From Diplolepis rosae (lineage: Eukaryota > Arthropoda > Insecta > Hymenoptera > Diplolepididae): a DNA stretch of 64,000 nt. Shown here piece by piece: positions 43,606 to 55,159 of the stretch; position 1 is the stretch's first letter, and the number at the start of each line of letters is the position of its first letter. Made by a program: the position numbers and the translations under genes. The stretch covers positions 248,001-312,000 of the forward strand of contig JAPYXD010000738.1 of assembly GCA_030998225.1 (NCBI GenBank), in the 5' to 3' direction. The notes under the pieces were generated by a model that saw only the letters and a program-made list of their open reading frames with translations, did not search any database and was not told where the DNA came from.

Positions 43606-43610
43606 TTTAT

Positions 43611-44212
43611 ATCATATAGGTTTGGTTTCGTCGGTCTTGTGGTCAATAAAACAACATTCTATAAAAAAACTCCTTCATTATATTTGGTCAAAAATTCTCG
43701 TATGTTTCAACCTCACTGATGGTCTTTTTCAAAGAATATATATGTAACTAAAAATTGAACAAATCAATTTACCATCAAATTTCTTTTTCCAAAGAGAACT
43801 ATTTTATGTTGTGCTGATATAATACGAAAGTACTTATGTACATGAATTACAAAAAAACGAAAGAAAATGTTATTAAAATTAAAGCCTCAAAGATTGAGGG
43901 CTTCAATAATTTAAAATTACATTATAATACGGTGTTTACAATCCGATGAAGCAACGCAAACTGTAGGATAGAGAGACGAAGATACGATAAATTGATTTAA
44001 ATTCACTAATGAAAAGTGTGCTAAAGCTTGAGAACACAAACTTGAAAAGCATATGTTAAATAATGCCATGGCAAATTCAATTAATATTCATAATTTCAGC
44101 CTTACAATTTATTGAAATATTAATATTTTTATTGATATAAATTGATTCAATAATTTTTCTTTAATGTTGTTTTATTGACCTTAAGACCGACGAAACCAAA
44201 CCTATATATGAT
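43611..44212. mobile_element. 602-bp element with ~48-bp inverted ends
   Basis: ATCATATAGGTTTGGTTTCG (43611) is mirrored by CGAAACCAAACCTATATATGAT (ending 44212), and the inverted identity extends through GGTCAATAAAACAACATT. The ends contain GAAAC next to a GACC...GACC pair, and a similar GACC-loop-GGTT-GAAAC unit lies internally near 43700. This recalls decayed hammerhead-containing Penelope-like ends. No ORF. Confidence 0.65.
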
Positions 44213-44724
44213 ATAATAATATAACGGTCGAAGAAATGGTCATCCGTTCTTTATAAAGGAAAAAAACAAACAAAAATTCTAGCCTGTTGTTTACAAATTT
44301 CTAAGTTTTTCGTTAATTTTATCCGGTTTTCTAAATACAGTGAATTCTACATACTTTTACCAATTCGTGTTGTTGCTTACTGGACTTCTTCATTTTGAAT
44401 TGCAAGCAATGAGATAAGTTTTTGAGTTTCATTATTATCCTTATTTTAACTATCTTCTACATTTTTATCTTTTACGAAAATTTTGAATTAATCTTTTAAT
44501 TTATGGCACTGAAGAGGGCCCCCATATGTGGCCGAAACGTTTGCCTTCTCTCTTTTTTTGCGTTTTTTATCGTAAGTAGCATTGATAATATTAATAGAAG
44601 AAAATAAAAAGAGGCTGACCCAATGCAAAAAAAATGAGAAATTAACAAAAATTCTGTGAGTTTTGGGTCAATATAATAGCAGACATGTCATCAAACATGT
44701 CACTTTACAGTTGCTACTGTTGTA
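44213..44724. other. Noncoding region with hammerhead-like motif
   Basis: No gene. The hammerhead-like element at 44505-44545 lies here. A segment near 44665-44700 (GGTCAATATAATAG) repeats 36761-36790 including ACATGTCA words, so a dispersed repeat is present. Confidence 0.45.
44505..44545 (+). ncRNA. Degenerate hammerhead-ribozyme-like motif
   Basis: CTGAAGA (44509-44515; CTGATGA is canonical) is followed by a GGCC...GGCC stem-loop and GAAAC (44534-44538). The order matches a hammerhead core but one core base differs, so cleavage is doubtful. Together with 3205-3262 and the decayed motif near 43700 it suggests Penelope-like or retrozyme remnants. Confidence 0.4.
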
Positions 44725-44824
44725 GATCTTTATGTAGTAAACCATTTTTTATCATAACTTTTATTCGTATCTCGTATAATTTAACTGGAAAATGGATATT
44801 GACTTTTTTCAAGTTTTAATATAC

Positions 44825-45632
44825 TGTCACGTCCCGCGACGTATTTGAATTTATATAATACACACAGGCTGGATTGAGTTAAGAAATCTATGAGAAAACC
44901 GATAAAGGGAATAGGTAGTAGAGGAAGTAGGGAGCAGTATAGGGCCCCTTCTCCTCTAAGAAGATATGACTACGTCACGATTTTCGCTGACCGTCAATTT
45001 GTATAAAAAAATATAAAAGAGGCCCACACCAAGAGCAAGCAGTCAGTAAATTCTTCGTCTATTTCGACACTTAAATTTTCCTTCGGATTTATAACCGGTC
45101 TCGCGACAATAGTCCAGTGCGGCATTTCAATTTAACTTCGAAAATCTCTGAATTTGAGATTAATAAAATTCGACCGGGACAATTTAAAATCAAAGTTCGG
45201 GAGTCGTAAAAGTCATCGTGAACTTGTATAGATCTTTGTAAAGATCTTCGAACAGTGTCATAAATTTGGATCACCGCCCTTTACGGAATATACCTGTGCG
45301 GCCTATAACTACGTCTCTCTCACACACTTGGACTACACCTGCGGGGATCCAGTATTTACTACTCACCGCCGTGTGGATTAACCCTCAACATAAAGGTACC
45401 GAAGCCCTCTCTCTCTCTATCTTTATTCTTTGTCTCTTTCTCACCCACGTACCAACCAGCCTGTGCCTACATTATATAAGAATTGTCTTAACGAATGTAT
45501 ATCCGGAAATTTTAACCAGTAAAATAAATTCAATTTGTACTATTTTCATAATCATTGTGTCTTTCATTGACTTATCCTCATCCCTAAGCGAGGATCATTC
45601 GATCCTAACTTAAAACGAGGAATCTTCGATCA
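44825..45632 (+). repeat. 5' LTR of element A, 3' end deleted
   Basis: It starts TGTCACGTCCCGCGACG. It matches the other two LTRs up to CTTCGATCA (near 45632) and then jumps to leader sequence, so the last ~33-55 LTR bases and the primer-binding site are gone. It contains a CT-rich microsatellite near 45400. Confidence 0.9.
45012..45047 (+). promoter_or_regulatory. LTR core promoter: TATA box and TCAGT initiator
   Basis: TATAAAAG (45012-45019) and the arthropod initiator TCAGT (45043-45047) start 31 bp apart, ideal spacing for RNA polymerase II. The same pair is conserved at 52636/52667 and 54460/54491. Confidence 0.8.
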
Positions 45633-46671
45633 CACATTGATTATTTCTAGTGAATAAATAACTGATTATGAAATATTATTTCAACTTGTAACTTGAAATT
45701 TCAATAAAATAGATTTGTTAGATCACAAAGGGATTTGACGTTGAGGCTAACCTTAATGATTTAATAAACAATTCATTTTTTTGACATTTTATAATTTATA
45801 TAAATTGTATAAAATAAAATAAGTTTGAAAAATCACGCATGGATCTGACCTTGAGGCTAACCTAAGTGATTAAGTAACTTATCTTATTTCAAAAATTATT
45901 CTAATTTGTTAACTAAGTTTTGATTTAAGTTAAAACAAACAAAAAAAAACAGCACACGAGAGTATAAGTTCCTTTTGGGTACGTTGAACGGTCATCATTG
46001 ATTACGATCATTGGGTAGGGCAAAGTTCAAAGTGCTTGTGATTGTATTGTTTATAACTTTAATTTTAACTCTGTTAAGGAACAGAATATTTTTATTTGCA
46101 AAGATTGTCCAAGAATCTGAGCTTAAGCCTAACTTGTCCAGTCTAGAGAAAAATAAATTGTGCATAACTCGAATCTTATCTGATCCTTGTTATAAACAAT
46201 GTTATTTATTTAAAAAACAATTTATAATTCAATAAATTAATAAAATAGATCATTATAATTTACAAGACACACGTGGTTGGTATAAAATATATATATATAT
46301 ATATATTGTTATAATTTTAAGAAATGTATTATTTAACATTATAATTTTACGAAGATTGAGCGATTATTTATTTATTTGAGTATTTTATAGAAATATATTT
46401 TTATTTTATTATCTTATTTCCTAATGAAAGAGTAAAAATATTAATTATTGTTATAAACAAATAAAAATAATTAAATTATATTTTGAAATTATTATTATAA
46501 TTTTTTCTTTGAATTTTTATAAATTAAAATTATATTTTTACTAATTTCACTTTATTTACAAACAAAATGTTACATGTAGTTTTTCTAAATTGTTATAAAC
46601 AATCGATAATTAACAATAAATAATCTAAGATAACGCTCAACAAAAAGAAACTGTAAATTTATAATGACTCA
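45633..46671 (+). other. Leader of element A
   Basis: AT-rich 5' leader without a primer-binding site. It contains a direct repeat (GA..TTGAGGCTAACCT, near 45735 and 45850) shared with element B, and a TA microsatellite near 46288-46310. Confidence 0.7.
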
Positions 46672-48542
46672 ATGTCAAATTCAAATACCCTTGTAGAATC
46701 CGCCCAAAAAGTTATTACGCGTAGTAAAGCAAAACAAGACAATCAACTCGCAAAAATTGTCGATCAGAATCAAATAGATTCCTTGAAACTAAAAGGATCA
46801 GGTAAAATCAAAGAAAATTTAGTCGATTATAATAAATACAAGGATATTTCAAACACTTTTTCTGATGAACAAGAATTAGATAACACTCGTCAGCTAGACG
46901 ATTCACGTTTCGACAAGACTCTAATTAATGATCAAACCATATCAAGTGAAAATTCTAGTAAAACTAGCGGATTTCATTCAAGTTTCTGTCCAGATTTGAG
47001 CATTGTGACAGGATCTAGTAATCAAGATCAAACTTTAACGAACGAGTTATCTTATTTTGACGGATCTAATTTGCTAAGCTCAACGGTAATAACAATAGAA
47101 AATAGAACTTTGAAAGAAAAATTGAAAACCTCATTGGCACGCGACTCTCTAATTAGTAACAACGATAGCGACGACGACAAAAGCGATACAGAAGTCATAA
47201 ATCAGGATAATCCCGTAATAGTAAACAACGAAGAGATGGCCGTAGCCATACCTAACAGCTAGCAGGTATCCTTACGCGACGCGCTAGAGGTGGTCCCTTT
47301 GTTCGACGGAAGTAACCTCCCATTGTCCCATTTTATTGAGGGTTGCATGGAAGCAAAGGCAATGCTGCCGACACCTGCTGCCCAAGAAAATCTTGCACGT
47401 CTATTGAGAGGTAAATTGTCTGGTGAGGCACGAAAATGTATTTTTGGGTCAACGTATGCAACAATAGAAGAATTAATAGAAAAATTGAAAGAGTATATGC
47501 CCCTGCGCAAAGCGTATATCAATTGCAGGGAGAATTAGGTAATAAGTTTATGTGGGAAAGAGAAAATGTCCTTTCCTATGCTGCTAGAATTAAAGAAATT
47601 GCTGATAGAATAGAAGATGCTCACAGACTTAATAATGACGGTCAGGTAGATAATGCTTTTAAACAAAATTTAGAAAGAGATGTAATTCAATGTTTTATAC
47701 GCGGTTTGCGTCCTGAGTTAGAAATTCGTGTGGAAGAAAAGGACACATTTAAGGAAGTAATTAATGATACGATAGACATAGAACGAAGATTGGCTGCAAG
47801 TTCTGCACTGCGAAGAAATAAAAATACTGATTATTTAAAAACCGAAGAATCAACTAATAATAATAAAAATAATAAAACCACCCGATTCAACGTAGCACTT
47901 GAAAATAAAACTATTTGTTTAATTTGTAAAAAACCAGGTCACACAACTGAAATATGTTTTCATTTAAGTAAAGCTCAAGATGCAGTTCTTAACAATAAAC
48001 AAAAAAATTTTTTGCATCCTAACCAACAAGGATATAGTAATTTCAATGGTCAAAGAAGTAATAATAATAATAATTTTGCAAAAAACAATTACAATAATTT
48101 TCCAAATAACAATTTTTTAAGAAATAAAAATTATAATTTTAATAATAACAACAATCATTTTTTACAAAATAGAAATAATAATTATAAAAACAATAATAAT
48201 AATTTTTTACAACAAAGATATAACAATAATAATAATTTTCCTAGAAATTTTTACAATAATAACAATAATGTTAATAATACTAATAGACAATTGAATCCAG
48301 GACAGTATAAAAACTTTAACTCAGGACAGTTTCAAAATCGAAATAAACCATATGAAAATAGATTTTTACAAAATAATAACACTCAACAAAATTCAAATTA
48401 TACTGAAATAATTTGCAATTACTGTAAACAACCCGGTCATTTAGTACGAGACTGCAAGATACGACCAAATAACCAATCACAATCAGCTAATCAGGAAAAC
48501 TCCAAAGCTCTCCCCAGCACGGGTGCACTGAGGAAAGCATAA
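46672..48542 (+). pseudogene. gag of element A with nonsense and frameshift
   Basis: It is nearly identical to the intact gag at 56230. A TAG at 47260-47262 truncates it after IPNS (CAG in B), and a one-base deletion near 47490 shifts frame at LIEKLK. After this the capsid C-terminal part, an Asn-rich region and two CCHC zinc knuckles (CLICKKPGHTTEICF and CNYCKQPGHLVRDCK) are readable to the TAA at 48542. Not able to yield a normal Gag. Confidence 0.9.
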
Positions 48543-50856
48543 ATCGAGAACCACTGGCATCCACTTCTAACGATTCCAAAAAATACGAAAATTTATCATG
48601 GAAAACTATTACTACGAGAGCTCAAAAGAGAATACAACAAGAAAAAGCAAAAAATTTGAATGGAAATGAAATTCAAGAAAAATTAGACGAAAATTTTTCT
48701 TCTAAACCTCTTGTGAAAAAACCACGAGGTAGGCCAAGAAAAAATCTACTTACAAATTTGAAAAATACTCCCTCCCAAACAAAAAGAAAGAGAGGTAGAC
48801 CCAGAAAACAAATATATGAAGATGAATTACCAAAAATAAATATGAAAAAGGGAAGCCGAACAAAAGTAGAATCAGATTCCGACTCTGATCCTGAATATTT
48901 AGATTATTTGAAACTAACTCAAGCAAACAACAAAAAGAAGAAGAATGCCAAGAAGCCAAAAAATATTAATGAATTTGAAAGTGAAGAAAGTGAGAATTAT
49001 TTTTCAACCTCAGAAGATGAAATCAACGACATTGAAACCTCACACGAAGGAAATGATGGAGAAAATTATGAAGGAAATTGGGAAGAGAATTTTGACGATG
49101 ATTTTGAAGACGATTTTGAAAAGAATTTCGAACAGAATTTTGAAGAAAGTTTTGAAGACAATCTTGAGGAAAATTTTGAAGAGAAGTTTGAAAAAAACCA
49201 AGAAGAAAAATTGGAAGAAGAATTTGAAGAGCTTTATTTTGAAGAAAATTTGAGATTAAACCGAAGATCTCAAATAAATCCTGAAAAAATCGATAAAGAT
49301 CATGATAATTATAATCGTCCACCCCGAGAACCTCCTCCTATAAACTCTCAAACAGAAAAAATTATAAAAAAGAAAAATTTAGTTGAATGTCGCGATCAAT
49401 TAACTATGCGAAAAGATAATTATGCATATTTTGTTACAACAAATGGAACTCCTCGCGACAACGGATCAAAAACTTTAGAAAAACGTGAAACTTTACCAAA
49501 ATTTAAAAATTTACAAAAGGGAATAGCAAAAGAGATTAAAAAAGGAAACTACTACCATTTTGCACTTCCAATTGAAGAAGAAACTAAGGACAATTTATCA
49601 GAAACTTTAAATAATATAAAATTATCAATTCACTCATTACATGAATTATGTCAAAAACTTAAATTACGATCAATTAGTATTTCAAAAACTTCCAGAATTA
49701 ATCATATACCTTGGGAAGGAGTGAAATCAATTTTCGATACAATTTTTTCAAATTCAACTACAAAAATTATAGTTTGCAATGGAATAACGCAATATCCAAC
49801 AAAAGAACAACGAACTCATTTAATTGAAGAATCTCATTCTTCGGCATTAGGAGGCCATAAAGGCATTACAAAAACTTATAGCCGAATTCGCCAAAAAATT
49901 TTTTTGGGAAAATATGAAAGTAGACATTCAAAAATATATTCAAGGCTGTTTACAATGTCAACTGAACAAAATTAATCAGAGTCAAAACAAAATACCCTAT
50001 GGTAATCACTGACACACCCACTACTGCTTTTGAAAAAATATCAATGGACATTGTTGGTCCACTACCTGAAACAAAATCTGGTAACTTATATATTCTAACA
50101 ATACAAAACAATTTTACCAAATATTCTTTAGCAATACCTCTTCCTAATCACCAAGCCAGTACGATAGCAGATGCTTTCGTGAAAAAATGTATTTGCATAT
50201 TTGGATCACCGAAAGGAGTACTTTCTGACCAAGGCAGAGATTTTTTAAGTAATTTATTAAAAAGATTGGCAAAACGTTTTAGAATTAAACAATTTCGTAC
50301 CACAGCATTTCACCCTCAATCAAACGGGTTATTAGAACGTTCACATCATGTTTTAGGAGAATATCTCAATCAATTTGTTGCAAAAAATTCAGAATGGGAT
50401 GATTGGCTTGAACTAGCAATGTTCTCGTATAATACTAGTGTACATGAAGGCACAAAATGCACACCCTATGAATTGGTTTTTGGCAAATTAGCTCGTGAAC
50501 CTTCCAGCGAACCTTTATCACAACAAGAAAAATTACAAACGTATGATGATTATTTAATTAATTTCGTAACTCAACTACACGAAATGCGAAACCAAGCAAG
50601 AGAGAATCTTATTTCAGCAAAAGAAAAATCGAAAATATATTATGATAAAAAAATAAATCCTTTAGAAGTAAAAATTGGAGACAACGTATTTTTATTAAAA
50701 GGAGGAAAAATTAAAAAGCTGGATAATCAATACACAGGACCTCACGAAATTTTAGATGTACTAGGAAAAGGAAATGTAAAAATCAACTTAAAAGGAAAAC
50801 CGACAGTAGTTCACATCAATCGAATAAAAAGATCGCACATGAATATACAAAATTGA
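48543..50856 (+). pseudogene. pol remnant of A: AT-hook/acidic tether and integrase
   Basis: After gag, ~2.58 kb present in B (protease, RT, RNase H) is missing: sequence jumps near 48577 to KYENLSWKTITT. The frame from ~48578 to 49975 carries two AT-hooks (PRGRPRKN, KRGRPRKQ), an acidic EENF-type region and the integrase zinc module (SHSSALGGHKG). A one-base gain in a T-run near 49905 breaks the frame. The DDE core continues from 49999 to 50856: Asp in SMDIVGPLP, Asp in LSDQGRDF, Glu in LLERSHHVL, then a YTGPHEIL GPY/F-type motif. Confidence 0.88.
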
Positions 50857-52447
50857 TTAACTGAATTTGAATCCAAACCTAAAATAATATAAACTTTGCA
50901 TACAACCAAAGCGTTTAGAATAACTAAACCAGGAAATGTTTTAAACAAAAGATCTTTTGAAATTTTATTCTAATCTTATTTTTTCTATTTCAGAGATTCG
51001 AGAAGCTCACTGTACCTTCAAATACAAATCAAAAAATTTCAATATATTTCGTGCCTTTTTTTCAGAGTAAATTAAACTTCTCAAACTAGCAAGTATCTAT
51101 CAAATTAATCAAAAATGTTTAAATTTCTCTTCTGTTCAGCAAAAACTAATAATCCAATATCATCACAGAGAAATTATATTTCATTAAAATTCTTATGTGT
51201 AATTTCTTTGCATTTAATTTAATCAATTTTATTTTTGTTCACCAACCTTTCAAAAAACAAACTAATAACCTTTTTAGAAATACAAATGCTAGTTTTCATT
51301 CGAGTCAACATTATATTTTATCACTTAAAGAAAAATATAGAAATATTTGTATTTTTCTTCTTTTTTGGATGAAAAAAAAGACTTTTTCTGACAAGAATAA
51401 ATAAGCACTTCTTAATCGGTGCCATCATAAATATAATTTCAATTTTGTTTTTTCTTCCATCAAGGGAACTTTTCTTGATTCCCATCCTATTGGAAGAACA
51501 GTTTCTACATATATTGAGTCTGTAAATGTATACTATGCGATGGAGTTACAAAATTGTTAATGTAAAAATTGCTTTTCCAATAGAAATTAATGTGCAACAA
51601 TAACAAATTGAATAATTACTATTCTTCATATGTTTCATGCACAAATAACTGTATTAATTTTACAAGAAAGATTAGAAAAACAATTAAAAGTACAAGAATT
51701 GTAGGAAAATCTATTACGCTGTGATTATGTAAAATTGTTTTTCTTACGATTATTTTATTCATTTAATAATACACCAATGAAATTGAAGTTCATGAAATTA
51801 ATTTTTAGAAGCATGTAAAAGTAATAATAAGCAATAGCTATGCCATGTTTTGAAGAAATCAATTTTATACTTAACCAAGTTTTTTCTCTTCAATGTACCA
51901 AGTTACAACGTCTATTAATTAATATATGTTATCAACGATCTAAATATTATTTTTAATCTGTATTATCAATATTATATATGTCAATTTCTCTTTTTACTAA
52001 TGTATACATAAACCATCGTAATACTTGTAAACTGCTCTTTACTATTTTATATCTAATCGATGAAATTTTACAATTTTTAATCTTCTTTTTATCAACAATC
52101 ATCATGTTGTAAGTTTAAATAGTTATTATCAATCAAAGAAAAAATTGTTAAATTACCTAGTCACCGCTATAACATATGTAATCAATGATTGTAATATTTC
52201 CAGACTTGTATCCTCCGTTATTACTATGCATTTATGTAAAACTTGTTATAAATTTTTAATTCGCAACAATAATTGAAAATGTCAATTCCTATAATTATGT
52301 ATAAACAAAATTTTTATATTATAAATTGGCAAATTAAATTAAAAATATGTACTTGATTGAGTAAGCATCTTGGATTAAAAATGTTTTCTTCTACCGAAGT
52401 TTCGATCGCGGATCGTTAACTCCCCGCGCTCGAACTGAGGGGGGAGG
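50857..52447 (+). other. 3' noncoding region of element A
   Basis: There is no CARD and no recognisable env. A splice-acceptor-like TTTTTTCTATTTCAG ends near 50993. Multiple stops fill all plus frames. It may hold the outer 3' end of an env gene whose body was deleted. A polypurine tract GAGGGGGGAGG (52437-52447) lies directly before the 3' LTR. Confidence 0.55.
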
Positions 52448-53287
52448 TGTCACGTCCCGCGACGTTTTTGAATGTATATAATACACACAGGCTGGATTGA
52501 GTTAAGAAATCTATAAGAAAGTCGATAAAGGGGAATAGGGAGTAGGGGAAGTAGGGAGCAGTATAGGGCCCCTTCTCCTCTAAGAAGATATGACTACGTC
52601 ACGATTTTCGCTGACCGTCAATTTGTATAAAAAAATATAAAAGAGGCCCACACCAAGAGCAAGCAGTCAGTAAATTCTTCGTCTAGTTCGACACTTAAAT
52701 TTTCCTTCGGATTTATAACCGTTCTCGCGACAATAGTCCAGTCCGGCATTTCAATTTAACTTCGAAAATCTCTGAATTTGAGATTAATAAAATTCGACCG
52801 GGACAATTTAAAATCAAAGTTCGGGAGTCGTAAAAGTCATCGTGGACTTGTATAGATCTTTGTAAAGATCTTCGAACAGTGTCATAAATTTGGATCACCG
52901 CCCTTTACGGAATATACCTGTGCGGCCTATAATTCCGTCTCTCTCACACACTTGGACTACACCTGCGGGGATCCAGTAATTACTACTCACCGCCGTGTGG
53001 ATTAACCCTCAACATAAAGGTACCGAACCTCTCTCTCTCTATCTTTATTCTTTGTCTCTTTCTCACCCACGTACCAACCAGCCTGTGCCTACATTATATA
53101 AGAATTGTCTTAACGAATGTATATCCGGAAATTTTAACCAGTAAAATAAATTCAATTTGTATTATTTTCATAATCATTGTGTCTTTCATTGACTTATCCT
53201 CATCCCTAAGCGAGGATTATTCGATCCTAACTTAAAACGAGGAATCTTCGATCAAAGTAAGTATATTTCCGTACTTGTGACGTAACA
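52448..53287 (+). repeat. 3' LTR of element A (840 bp)
   Basis: TGTCACGTCCCGCGACG ... GTGACGTAACA. It is complete, with TATA box at 52636, TCAGT at 52667, and AATAAA-type sequence in the R/U5 part near 53146. It differs from the 5' LTR at a modest number of sites, so insertion is not very recent. Confidence 0.92.
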
Positions 53288-54272
53288 ATACTGTAACTTT
53301 CTTAAATTTATTTTAATTGCAAAATATTATCAGGATAATTAGTAGAGATTTACGAGAATTATCAGAAAACAGTCTTAAAAGTTTTGATTTTTTCATAAAG
53401 TTCTTTTCAACAACACAAAAAATGCTCCTATTTTGACAATTTTTGTCGGATGTAGCTGGTTAACGAACTTGCCTTTACTTTTTCAGCTGCGATAATGTAT
53501 GCATAAGCTCAATTCAATCCGACAATTTTTTTCTATCCAGAGTTATCGAGTATATGACCTATTACTACTGCAGACGGACAGACAGACAGACAGACAGACA
53601 CTTTCGTAAAAATCGTTTTTTCTGACTCAGGGGATCTCAAAACGTAAAGATTTGACGAAAATTCCGAAAATTATTGTTCACATAAAACCAAAACCTTAAT
53701 TCTCATATGATGAGAATTTAAAAGACATCAAATTTAGATCTTTCTTAATAATATTATTAACTCTAAAATTAATTAACATTGTCAAAAGTCTGTAGTCTCA
53801 TTTCAAAGGTAAGTTTTCATAGTATTTTTCTAACTAATTAAGATGTTTTTGGAATTTTTCTGCTGGATTCTGCTTTAGAATCAAAGATGGTAATGAAAAA
53901 TCATCAAATTTCAAATGATGATTGTACTACATTCATTTGAAGAATTCAAAAAATCCAAACTATCAATATTTTGATAAAAATTTCTAAATTTATTAAAATA
54001 TGATGTACATCGATTTTTAAAAACTTCTTGAAGAAGCTACATATTTTAAAAATTGCATGACTTTTTTGAATTCTGTTCAACCTCAAGATAGAATCCAGGA
54101 AAGAATTTCTAAAAATATTTTGATTAGGTTTAGAAATCACTATGAAGACATACTGAAAAAACCTTTTGAAATCTAAATCTAAATTAAAATTTCTTTTGTA
54201 ATATCTTTCTATAAAATAAAACACTTTGACGAAAGTTGAAACTCCAGGTCAATCTGTAATTTCCGATGGTAG
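53288..54272 (+). mobile_element. Copy 3 distal interior and start of its far arm
   Basis: 53288-53750 matches 8480-8920 (including a GACA microsatellite at 53577-53600). 53790-54272 matches the arm at 8940-9160 and 38440-38690. The arm is cut at 54272 by element B. This gives copy 3 an inverted arm at each side of its interior, supporting a transposon with very long TIRs. Confidence 0.7.
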
Positions 54273-55126
54273 TGTCACGTCCCGCGACGTATTTGAATGT
54301 ATATAATACACACAGGCTGGTTTGAGTTAGAAATCTATGAGAAAATCGATAAAGGGGAATAGGGAGTAGGGGAAGTAGGGAGCAGTATAGGGCCCCTTCT
54401 CCTCTAAGAAGATATGACTACGTCACGATTTTCGCTGACCGTCAATTTGTATGAAAAAATATAAAAGAAGCCCACACCAAGAGAAAGCAGTCAGTAAATT
54501 CTTCGTCTAGTTCGACACTTAAATTTTCCTTCGGATTTATAACCGGTCTCGCGACAATAGTCCAGTGCGGTATTTCAATTTAACTTCGGAAATCTCTGAG
54601 TTTGAGATTAATAAAATTCGATTGGGACAATTTAAAATCCAAGTTCGGGAGTCGTAAAAGTCATCGTAGACTTGAATAGATCTTGTAAAGATCTTCGAAC
54701 AGTGTCGTAAATTTGAATCGCCGCCCTTTACGGAATATACCTGTGCGGCCTATAACTCCGTCTCTCTCACACACTTGGAATACACCTGTGGGGATCCAGT
54801 ACTTACAACTCACCGCCGTGTGGATTAAACCTCAACACAACTTACGAATCATAAAGGTACCGTCCCTCTCTCTCTCTATCTTTATTCTTTGTCTCTTTCT
54901 CACCTACGTACCAACCAGCCTGTGCCTACGTTATATATATAAATTGTCTTAACGAATGTATATCCGAAAATTTTAACCAGTGAAATAAATTCAATTTGTA
55001 TTATTTTCATAATCATTGTGTCTTTCATTGACTTATCCTCATCCCTAAGCGAGGATCATTCGATCCTAACTTAAAACGAGGAATCTTCGATCAAAGTAAG
55101 TATATTTGCGTACTTGTGACGTAACA
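54273..55126 (+). repeat. 5' LTR of element B (854 bp)
   Basis: TGTCACG ... GTAACA. Core promoter TATAAAAG at 54460 and TCAGT at 54491. A CT-rich microsatellite lies near 54862-54905. Near its 3' end GTAAGT (55096-55101) is a consensus splice donor that would lie in the genomic RNA leader. LTR ends are fixed by comparison with element A. Confidence 0.92.
55096..55101 (+). promoter_or_regulatory. Candidate splice donor in the LTR
   Basis: AAA|GTAAGT matches the donor consensus and lies downstream of the predicted start site, so it could feed the acceptors before the CARD (63226) and env (63649) ORFs. It is lost from the 5' LTR of element A. Use in vivo is inferred, not shown. Confidence 0.4.
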
Positions 55127-55140
55127 TACTTCCTTTTTTC

Positions 55141-55159
55141 TGGTGCATCGGCCCGGGAA
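55141..55159 (+). promoter_or_regulatory. Primer-binding site, tRNA-Gly type
   Basis: TGGTGCATCGGCCCGGGAA begins 15 bases after the LTR end. Its first 13 bases complement the CCA-bearing 3' end of a typical insect tRNA-Gly, and the remainder matches with one extra C. This would prime minus-strand DNA synthesis. Confidence 0.7.

Larger units (their letters stand above)
44825..53287 (+). mobile_element. Ty3/gypsy LTR element A, complete ends, internally deleted
   Basis: Two LTRs (44825-45632 and 52448-53287) bound it, with the 4-bp duplication ATAC at 44821-44824 and 53288-53291. The empty site AACATACTGTAACTTT is preserved at 8479-8494. Relative to element B it lacks the primer-binding site, protease, RT, RNase H, CARD and env. 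It keeps a damaged gag, the tether and the integrase. It is non-autonomous. Confidence 0.9.

Noticed and set aside
43611..44212. piggyBac- or mariner-type MITE
   Set aside because: No TTAA or clear TA duplication with typical ends; GAAAC-containing termini point elsewhere.
45266..45613. 115-codon ORF inside the LTR, repeated in shorter form at 54713
   Set aside because: It lies in LTR R/U5-type sequence, is frame-broken in the other LTRs and has no domain.
45600..45660. Element A leader gap interpreted as a spliced-out intron (retro-copied spliced RNA)
   Set aside because: The missing segment begins near a GTAAGT donor in B, but its right edge has no AG acceptor and the retained bases do not match a splice at that donor; a simple deletion fits better.
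48945..49322. Lys- and Phe/Leu-rich ORFs overlapping the acidic repeat of A (also 61080-61466 in B)
   Set aside because: They are frame and strand shadows of the GAA/TTT-rich acidic repeat.
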